Source: VMSU01 sp031400755
GTDB lineage: Bacteria > Desulfobacterota > Desulfobulbia > Desulfobulbales > VMSU01
NCBI GenBank assembly: GCA_031400755.1
Contig: JANNQL010000097.1
Span: 1 to 12,499, forward strand
Direction of reading: 5' to 3'
Length of the DNA stretch: 12,499 nucleotides
Shown piece after piece: positions 7,338-12,499 of the stretch. Within the stretch, counting starts at the first letter, position 1, and each line of letters begins with the position of its first letter. A program made the translations under genes and the position numbers. The notes below the pieces were generated by a model. The model searched no databases, was not told the origin of the DNA, and worked only from the letters and a program-made list of their open reading frames with translations.

Positions 7338-7343
7338 AAAACC

Positions 7344-8093
7344 TTGACCCCAAGCGACAGGCTTATGGAACGAATCCCCCCTAAATCCGCCATCATCGAC
7401 TTTTCCAAGGTCAGTAAAATTTACCCGCCGGACGTTGTCGCCCTGCGCGATGTCTCCTTTTCGGTAAATGCCGGCGAGACCCTGTTTTTGACCGGCATGA
7501 GCGGCGCCGGCAAGAGCAGCATCCTGAAACTTATCTGCGCCATTGAACGCCCCAGCAAGGGAGTGGTCGAGGTGGCGGGCCATGACCTCTCCAGAGTGTC
7601 CGCCAACCAACTCCAGTCCATCCGCCAGCAGATGGGGGTTGCCTACCAGGACTTCAAGCTCCTGCCCAAGCAGACCGTGGCCCATAATATCGCCATGCCC
7701 ATGGAGGTGACCTACACCCACCCCAAGACCATACGCGACCGGATCAGCTACCTGCTGGACGCCTTGCACCTGACCGCCAAAAAAGACGTCAGACTCGACA
7801 AGTTGTCCAGGGGCGAGCAGCAACGGGTGGCCATCGCCCGCGCCGCCGCCAACTATCCGCCGCTGCTCCTGGCCGATGAACCTACCGGCAACCTCGATTC
7901 CACCACCACCAAACTGGTGCTTGATCTGTTCGATCAACTGCGCCGGGCCGGCACCACCCTGATCATCGCCACCCACGACCACACGCTTTATCACAACTCG
8001 CCCCATCAGGTCCTTGAACTGACCCAAGGCGCCATCAAGTCCCAGCACCCCTCCAAACAGCCCTCCTCAGGCAAGCCGGGAGAAACGCCATGA
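7344..8093 (+). CDS. ftsE: Cell division ATP-binding protein FtsE
   Basis: ABC-type ATPase of the FtsEX complex at the division site on the inner membrane. It hydrolyses ATP to drive FtsX and, through it, a periplasmic peptidoglycan-hydrolase activator. Motifs are Walker A GMSGAGKS (51-58), Q-loop in VAYQDFKLL, signature LSRGEQQR (154-161), Walker B LLLADEP with D178/E179, and switch H211. In the signature, Arg replaces the usual Gly of LSGGEQQR. The length is 249 residues from TTG at 7344, or 242 from ATG at 7365. TTG has the better-placed purine-rich ribosome site, but either could be used. FtsE is usually about 220-230 residues; short extensions at both ends explain the excess. It overlaps ftsX by 4 bp (ATGA), implying translational coupling. 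Confidence 0.95.
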   Translation: MTPSDRLMERIPPKSAIIDFSKVSKIYPPDVVALRDVSFSVNAGETLFLTGMSGAGKSSILKLICAIERPSKGVVEVAGHDLSRVSANQLQSIRQQMGVAYQDFKLLPKQTVAHNIAMPMEVTYTHPKTIRDRISYLLDALHLTAKKDVRLDKLSRGEQQRVAIARAAANYPPLLLADEPTGNLDSTTTKLVLDLFDQLRRAGTTLIIATHDHTLYHNSPHQVLELTQGAIKSQHPSKQPSSGKPGETP

Positions 8094-8974
8094 AGGCCCT
8101 GTCCATCATCACCCAGACCGCCCGTAACCTCCGCCAGACAATCGGCTCGCAGATCATGACCATGGTTACCGTCAGCCTGTCGGTGCTTATCTTCTCCTTC
8201 TTTTCCCTGGTCTTTTTCAATCTGCAGCGCTCCGGGGTCCAGCTTGGCGAATACATCAAACTGATCGTCTACCTCGACCAGGAACCGACCCCGACCGAAA
8301 AGCCGCTGCTGGAGAAACAGATCAAAAGCTTTGCGCCGGTCGAAAAAATCGTCTTCAAGTCGCGGCAGGAGGCCTTTGAACAGTTGAGCAACCAGCTTGG
8401 CCCCGACCGCGACCTCTTGGCCGATCTCAAACCCGACTTCCTGCCGCCTTCCATTGAGGTCTCCCCGGCCCGCAGCCTGACCGCCCTGACCCAGATCAAA
8501 CAATTCTCCGACTTCCTGGCCACCCTGCCCGGGGCCCACAAGGTGCAATACGGCCGGGAATGGATCGAGCGTCTGGCCACCTTCACCCAACTGGTGCGGC
8601 TGATTGTTTATTTGAGCGGCGGGCTCCTGGTCCTGACCTCGACCTTCATGGTCTCCAGCACCATCCGCCTCACCGTAGTCACCCGCCAGGCAGAGCTGGA
8701 GATCCTCCGCCTGCTCGGCGCCGACTCGGCCTATATCAAGACCCCCCTGTTTCTGGAGGGCCTCATCCAGGGCATCATGGGCTCAGGCCTCGGCCTCTTG
8801 TTCCTGCATGGCCTCTTCACCTGGGTACAGCGACGCTTCAGTGGCCAGAGTCTGTTGGATATCGTCGCCTTCAGCTTTCTGCCGGTAGATATCGTCGCCT
8901 TGATTTTTGCAGCCAGCATCACCCTCTGCACCTTGGGCAGCCTGATCTCCATCCGAAAATTCCTGCGCGTCTGA
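8090..8974 (+). CDS. ftsX: Cell division permease-like protein FtsX
   Basis: A 294-residue inner-membrane partner of FtsE. It has four hydrophobic segments at about 24-44, 171-193, 226-246 and 267-288, the usual FtsX layout. A large periplasmic loop (about 45-168) would contact the EnvC-type activator, and a shorter cytoplasmic stretch between helices 2 and 3 contains TRQAELEILRLLGA, the region that usually couples to FtsE. The start ATG at 8090 overlaps the ftsE stop and has a GGGAG ribosome site within ftsE. FtsX does not transport; it passes ATP-driven conformational changes to the periplasm. The downstream envC-like gene five bases away is its likely partner. Confidence 0.95.
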   Translation: MKALSIITQTARNLRQTIGSQIMTMVTVSLSVLIFSFFSLVFFNLQRSGVQLGEYIKLIVYLDQEPTPTEKPLLEKQIKSFAPVEKIVFKSRQEAFEQLSNQLGPDRDLLADLKPDFLPPSIEVSPARSLTALTQIKQFSDFLATLPGAHKVQYGREWIERLATFTQLVRLIVYLSGGLLVLTSTFMVSSTIRLTVVTRQAELEILRLLGADSAYIKTPLFLEGLIQGIMGSGLGLLFLHGLFTWVQRRFSGQSLLDIVAFSFLPVDIVALIFAASITLCTLGSLISIRKFLRV

Positions 8975-8979
8975 GCCGT

Positions 8980-10392
8980 ATGCCCCTATCCTTTTTCAGA
9001 CAGCGTCGTCTCTGCCTTGGTCTGCTCGTCGGGCTCACCATCGTCACCGGCGCACTGCTCCATAGACCAGGCTGGGCGGCCCAACCGGCGCCCGACCCGC
9101 CAGCCGACGCCAGCCGCCTCCAGCAAGTACAGCAACAGATCGAGTCTCATCAAGACATGATCGCCGAATCCCAAATCAAGGCCTTGAACCTTGAGCAGGA
9201 GATGAACCGCCTTGACAGCCAAATCGAAAAAGGCCAGGAAACGCTGCGCGACTTGCAGGACAACCTGCGCCGTCTGGAAGAATTCACCCAGAAAAAAGTG
9301 GGCGAGATGACGGCCATCCAGGCCCAGAAAGAAGCCATTGCCGTCCATATCAAAAAACGGCTGGCCGCCTTTTACCAGACCGGCGAGGTCGGCATCATCA
9401 ACGCCCTGTTTTCAGCAACCAACTTAGGTGATTTGCTGAATCTGCAGGTCTATGTCCAGGCCCTGTTCCAATACGACCAAAAGATAATGCAGGGTTACCG
9501 TGATAAGATCGCCCTGCTGGCCAAGGCCAATGCTGAATTGACGGTGGCCCGAGGACAGCTGCAAACGCTGATCACCCTGGAGCAGGATGGTGAAGCAGCC
9601 CTGATCAAGAGCCGGGAAGAGCGGGACAATCTCCTGGCCCAAGCCCGCGCCGAAAAAGCACTCTACAGCCAGGCCCTGCTGGAGCTTGAATCGGCTGCGG
9701 CTAAGCTCACCGCGACCATCAACCAGGCCCTGGCCCTTGAGGCCAAAAACAATAAGAAAAATATTGCCCGACTACCGACAAAAAAGGGGGCGCCAGCCAA
9801 CCAAGGCACTGGCTTTGCCGCCCATCAGGGACGGATTCAACCCCCGGCCGCAGGCCAGATCATCCGCGCCTTTGGCCCCTACAAAGACCCCTTTGGCAAT
9901 GCGCTTCATGCCGACGGCATTGACTTGGCAGTCCCGCCCCAGACTACAGTGACGGCAATGCACGGCGGTCGGGTCATCTTTTCCGACCAGATGTCCGGCT
10001 ACGGCAATCTGGTGATCATCGACCACGGCGAGCAGTACTACAGCCTGCTTTCAGGGCTTGGCGCCCTGATTAGCCAAAAAGACGAAGAGGTCAAGGCCGG
10101 CGATGTCATTGGCACCTTTGGCCAAACAAGCGGCCTTATCAACCCCGGCCTCCACATCGAGATCCGTCACGGCGCCACCCCGGTTGACCCCCTCCTCTGG
10201 CTTGACTCCAGCCAACTAATTCCATCACTAAATCAAGATAGAAGCGCGAACACCCCTCAAGGGGTTGTAAAGTCAAGCGAGCAGCGACCAGACAGCACTG
10301 ATAGTGCGGCGGCGAGGAGCAACGCAGCGCCGCCGCTTCAGCTTACCCCCCCTAGTGGGACAAAGTTAACGCCTGATTTGGAAGTGAAATAA
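8980..10392 (+). CDS. envC: EnvC-like murein hydrolase activator with degenerate LytM domain
   Basis: A 470-residue exported protein, starting at the ATG at 8980 five bases after the ftsX stop. The open frame extends further 5' only as a shadow of ftsX. A signal peptide (core about 12-31) is followed by a long coiled coil (about 43-260) and a LytM/M23 domain (about 290-408). Active-site positions are mostly lost. The first His is shifted (H310 before D312-G313-I314-D315), the YxHL His is G359, and the HxH motif reads G390-L-H392, so only D315 and H392 remain in register. This fits a non-catalytic activator of amidases, as in E. coli EnvC, working under FtsEX. The tail (409-470) is low complexity, and its DNA is rich in hairpins. 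A gene-level name is given by context and architecture, not by close identity. Confidence 0.88.
   Translation: MPLSFFRQRRLCLGLLVGLTIVTGALLHRPGWAAQPAPDPPADASRLQQVQQQIESHQDMIAESQIKALNLEQEMNRLDSQIEKGQETLRDLQDNLRRLEEFTQKKVGEMTAIQAQKEAIAVHIKKRLAAFYQTGEVGIINALFSATNLGDLLNLQVYVQALFQYDQKIMQGYRDKIALLAKANAELTVARGQLQTLITLEQDGEAALIKSREERDNLLAQARAEKALYSQALLELESAAAKLTATINQALALEAKNNKKNIARLPTKKGAPANQGTGFAAHQGRIQPPAAGQIIRAFGPYKDPFGNALHADGIDLAVPPQTTVTAMHGGRVIFSDQMSGYGNLVIIDHGEQYYSLLSGLGALISQKDEEVKAGDVIGTFGQTSGLINPGLHIEIRHGATPVDPLLWLDSSQLIPSLNQDRSANTPQGVVKSSEQRPDSTDSAAARSNAAPPLQLTPPSGTKLTPDLEVK
10252..10336. repeat. Cluster of three perfect hairpins inside the envC-like 3' end
   Basis: Three inverted repeats follow one another in the codons of the C-terminal tail: ACCCCT/AGGGGT (10252-10265, 2-base loop), GCACT/AGTGC (10295-10307, 3-base loop) and GCGGCGGCG/CGCCGCCGC (10306-10336, 13-base loop). 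The second and third overlap, so they may be alternative folds. The encoded peptide is rich in Ser, Ala, Gln and Pro and lies outside any domain. This suggests structured non-coding or repeat DNA joined to the gene end; no T-run follows, so it is not a standard terminator. Confidence 0.55.
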
Positions 10393-10601
10393 TCCCACCC
10401 GGATAATGACGATACAGTTGTCGCGCCCCCGTAAGCGTGGTATGGTGGGCTGTTGCCTCTAAGTCACCGACAGCACCCGGCCCCGCCCCTTGCGGTGGTC
10501 AACTTGCAGGCGAATCTGTTTTTTACCTAAGGGCCTACAGTCTAAAGGCCTAAACGGCCTGAGTAGTTACAATCACTTAACACTTTACAAGCAAGGAAGC
10601 C
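10393..10601. other. Intergenic region with weak promoter and hairpin before ctpA
   Basis: This 209-bp gap separates the envC-like gene from ctpA. A possible promoter is TTGTCG (10418-10423), 17 bp, TATGGT (10441-10446), each hexamer matching four of six consensus bases. A 5-bp hairpin AGGCC/GGCCT lies at 10546-10560 without a T-run. The string AGTAGTTACA (10562-10571) also occurs before the response-regulator gene. The ctpA ribosome site AAGGA is at 10593-10597. ctpA may therefore have its own transcript, read-through from ftsEX, or both. Confidence 0.3.
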
Positions 10602-11930
10602 ATGTCACGCCCCACCGCCATTCACCATTCGTTTAAGCGTCAGATTATGCTGCTGTGCGCCATGATCTGCCTCCTGCCAAGCCTGGGCCTGGCCAAGGAA
10701 CAGGACACCTACAAGAGCCTGGAGACCTTTGCCAATGTCTTAAGCATCCTGGAAAACAATTATGTACAGGAAATCAACACGGAAGATGTTCTACAGGGCG
10801 CCATCAAGGGCATGCTGGACTCCCTTGACCCCCACTCGTCCTACATGAAACCGGAGAGTTTCAAGGACCTGCAGATCGAGATGAAGGGTAGCTTCAACGG
10901 CATCGGCATCGAGATCACCCAAAAAGACGGGGCACTGGTGGTCGTCTCCCCCATCGAGGGGACGCCGGCCTTCAAGAAGGGGGTGCAGGCCGGCGACCGG
11001 ATCATCAAGATCGGCAACCAGTTCACCAAGGACCTAAGCCTGATTGAGGCGGTTGACCTCCTGCGTGGCCCCAAGGGCAGCGAGGTGAGCATCTCAATCC
11101 TGCGCAAGGGCTGGACAGAGATCCAGGAGATCAGCATGGTCCGCGACGAAATCCCCATCTACAGCGTCAAGTCGAAGCTCCTTGAGCCAGGCTTTGCCTA
11201 TGTGCGGATCACCAACTTTCAGGCCAAGACCACTAACGATGCCAGGGATGAGATCAACAAGATGGCGGAAAAAGGCAAGATATCAGGCCTCATCCTAGAC
11301 CTCAGGAACAACCCCGGCGGCCAACTGGAACAGGCGATCAACATTTCAGACCTCTTCCTGAACCAGGGCCTGATCGTCTACACCGATGGCCGTGGCAAGG
11401 AGCAGCACATGGAATACATGGCCCACCCCGGTGGCCCGCAATTCGATTTCCCGATGGTCGTCCTGGTCAACGGCGGCAGCGCCTCCGCCTCCGAGATCGT
11501 GGCCGGCGCCCTGCAGGACCACAAAAGGGCCATAATCATCGGCGAGCAGACCTTTGGCAAGGGCTCGGTACAGACCATATTCCCACTTAATAACGGTGCC
11601 GGCCTCCGGGTGACCACCGCCCGCTACTACACCCCGAACGGCACCTCAATCCAGGCCAAGGGCATCACCCCGGACCTGATCGTCCCTCTGCAGACCACCC
11701 CGAGCGAAAACGCCGCCCTCACCGACCCAAGCCAGATCAAGGAAAAGGACCTGAGCCACCACATCAAAAACGGCAACGACACCAAGGGAGAGAGCGCCAA
11801 GAAGGAGAAGGAAGACGCGCCGGAGAAGACGGAAAAAGACCTTGAAAAGCAGATGAAAGACGACAACCAGTTGCAGACCGCGCTTATGCTGTTGAAGGGG
11901 GGAAATCTGTTTGGCGGTTTAAAAAAGTAA
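10602..11930 (+). CDS. ctpA: C-terminal processing protease, S41 family
   Basis: A 442-residue exported serine protease that cuts proteins near their C-termini. A signal peptide (core about 14-30) precedes an N-terminal helical region, a PDZ domain (about 94-180, which binds substrate tails) and the S41 catalytic core, with DLRNNPGG at 233-240. The Ser/Lys dyad is S295 in NGGSASASE and K320 in EQTFGKG, 25 residues apart as in known CTPs. A Lys/Glu/Asp-rich tail (about 375-425) follows the core. The start ATG has a good AAGGA ribosome site. The position after ftsE-ftsX-envC recurs in deltaproteobacteria (from memory). This suggests a role in controlling cell-wall hydrolases or their activators, as Prc does for MepS in E. 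coli; the substrate is not known here. Confidence 0.95.
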   Translation: MSRPTAIHHSFKRQIMLLCAMICLLPSLGLAKEQDTYKSLETFANVLSILENNYVQEINTEDVLQGAIKGMLDSLDPHSSYMKPESFKDLQIEMKGSFNGIGIEITQKDGALVVVSPIEGTPAFKKGVQAGDRIIKIGNQFTKDLSLIEAVDLLRGPKGSEVSISILRKGWTEIQEISMVRDEIPIYSVKSKLLEPGFAYVRITNFQAKTTNDARDEINKMAEKGKISGLILDLRNNPGGQLEQAINISDLFLNQGLIVYTDGRGKEQHMEYMAHPGGPQFDFPMVVLVNGGSASASEIVAGALQDHKRAIIIGEQTFGKGSVQTIFPLNNGAGLRVTTARYYTPNGTSIQAKGITPDLIVPLQTTPSENAALTDPSQIKEKDLSHHIKNGNDTKGESAKKEKEDAPEKTEKDLEKQMKDDNQLQTALMLLKGGNLFGGLKK

Positions 11931-11931
11931 G

Positions 11932-12499
11932 CTATCCCTTCAACACCTCGGCGATATCGATCTGCATGGTGAAGCTATGGGCCTCGTCGGGGTAGGCCCC
12001 GGCCTTGACCTCATGCTTATAGGCCAGCACCGCCTCCTTGATCTGGGGGGCGAGATGGGCGTAATGCTTGACAAAGCTGGGGGTGAATTTTTCAAACATG
12101 CCGAGCAGGTCGTGGGTGACCAGGACCTGCCCATCGCAGCCGGCCCCGGCCCCGATGCCGATGGTCGGGATGCCGATCACTTGGCTGATCGCTTGGGCCA
12201 GCGCCGCCGGCACGCACTCCAGCACCAGGGCAAAGGCCCCCGCCGCCTCCAGGTCCTTGGCAAAGGCCAATTGCTGGCGGGCCGATTCCAGGTTCTTGCC
12301 CTGCACCTTGTAGCCCCCGAGCATCCCTGCGGTCTGCGGGGTCAGGCCGATATGGCCCATGACCGGTATGCCGGCTTTAACCAGGGCGCGCACCGTCTCG
12401 CAGACATCCGTCCCGCCCTCCAGTTTCACCGCATCACAACCCGCCTCCTTCATGAAACGTCCGGCGTTATGGATGGCGTCCGGCGTTGACACCTGATAC
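11932..12499 (-). CDS. panB: Ketopantoate hydroxymethyltransferase PanB, 5' end outside window
   Basis: The C-terminal 188 residues of 3-methyl-2-oxobutanoate hydroxymethyltransferase, which makes ketopantoate from 2-oxoisovalerate and methylenetetrahydrofolate in the pantothenate/CoA pathway. Family motifs are VKLEGG (metal-binding Glu), GHIGLTPQ, LVLECVP (catalytic-base Glu) and GIGAGAGCDGQVLVTHDLLGM. The frame stays open to the right edge, reading Tyr-Gln before Val-Ser as in other PanB proteins, so the GTG at 12492 is an internal Val codon, not a start. About 80-90 N-terminal residues, including the other metal ligands, lie outside. The stop is one base from the ctpA stop on the opposite strand. 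Nothing suggests degradation. Confidence 0.95.
   Translation of the reverse strand, partial: YQVSTPDAIHNAGRFMKEAGCDAVKLEGGTDVCETVRALVKAGIPVMGHIGLTPQTAGMLGGYKVQGKNLESARQQLAFAKDLEAAGAFALVLECVPAALAQAISQVIGIPTIGIGAGAGCDGQVLVTHDLLGMFEKFTPSFVKHYAHLAPQIKEAVLAYKHEVKAGAYPDEAHSFTMQIDIAEVLKG

Noticed and set aside
7329..8048. 239-codon open frame on the minus strand opposite ftsE
   Set aside because: It is antisense to a gene with all ABC ATPase motifs. The translation is Gly/Val/Asp-rich with no recognisable domain, as expected from GC-rich codon shadows.
8560..8979. Longer N-terminus for the EnvC-like gene
   Set aside because: The upstream 140 codons overlap ftsX in another frame and encode a Pro/His-rich shadow; the ATG at 8980 gives a proper signal peptide.
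10504..10526. T6 run preceded by a short stem as a terminator after the envC-like gene
   Set aside because: Only a 3-4 bp GCAG/CTGT stem can be drawn before the T-run, too weak to support a terminator.
11977..12489. 170-codon plus-strand frame opposite panB
   Set aside because: It is antisense to a well-conserved PanB fragment and has no domain or ribosome site.

Overview
The window looks like chromosomal DNA of a GC-rich Gram-negative bacterium, probably a Desulfobacterota (deltaproteobacterial) lineage near Desulfobulbales. This placement is an inference. It rests on the ftsE-ftsX-envC-like-ctpA gene order, two sigma-54 activators in one cluster, and a palindromic intergenic repeat of a kind I associate with that group. 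No RNA gene, CRISPR array, transposase or phage gene was found, and no stretch longer than about 270 bases lacks a gene.

Left part (1-5089). Bases 1-266 are non-coding and hold two REP-like hairpins and a short tandem repeat. Three minus-strand genes follow, probably an operon read from right to left. They are a short sigma-54 activator without a sensor domain (5089-4088), an exported TPR protein with a Lys/Glu-rich neck (3896-1734), and a full NtrC-type response regulator (1709-267). A ~128-bp imperfect palindrome, probably a MITE-like repeat, lies between the first two genes. No histidine kinase is present. The helix-turn-helix ends resemble FleQ/FlrA and FlrC/FlgR regulators, so a role in flagella or surface structures is possible but unproven.

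Middle (5090-7343). The 149-bp gap upstream of the short activator holds two inverted repeats that could be operators, and a probable terminator of the next gene. A minus-strand gene (7074-5239) encodes a large multi-pass membrane protein of GT-C glycosyltransferase type. It is divergent from ftsE, and the shared 269-bp intergenic region carries a good sigma-70-like promoter in each direction.

Right part (7344-12499). A plus-strand cell-division and peptidoglycan-remodelling cluster runs ftsE, ftsX (4-bp overlap), an EnvC-like coiled-coil/LytM protein (5-bp gap) and, after 209 bp, a ctpA-type S41 protease. FtsEX would use cytoplasmic ATP to drive the periplasmic EnvC-like protein, whose LytM site is degenerate, so it should activate amidases rather than cut peptidoglycan. 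CtpA could trim or degrade components of the same system. The last gene, panB (pantothenate synthesis), converges on ctpA with a 1-bp gap and runs off the right edge.

The most interesting points are the palindromic element inside the regulator operon, a hairpin-rich C-terminal tail on the EnvC-like protein, the GAFTHA variant of the sigma-54 contact loop, and four A7 tracts in the TPR gene. I found no clearly novel defence or mobile system here.
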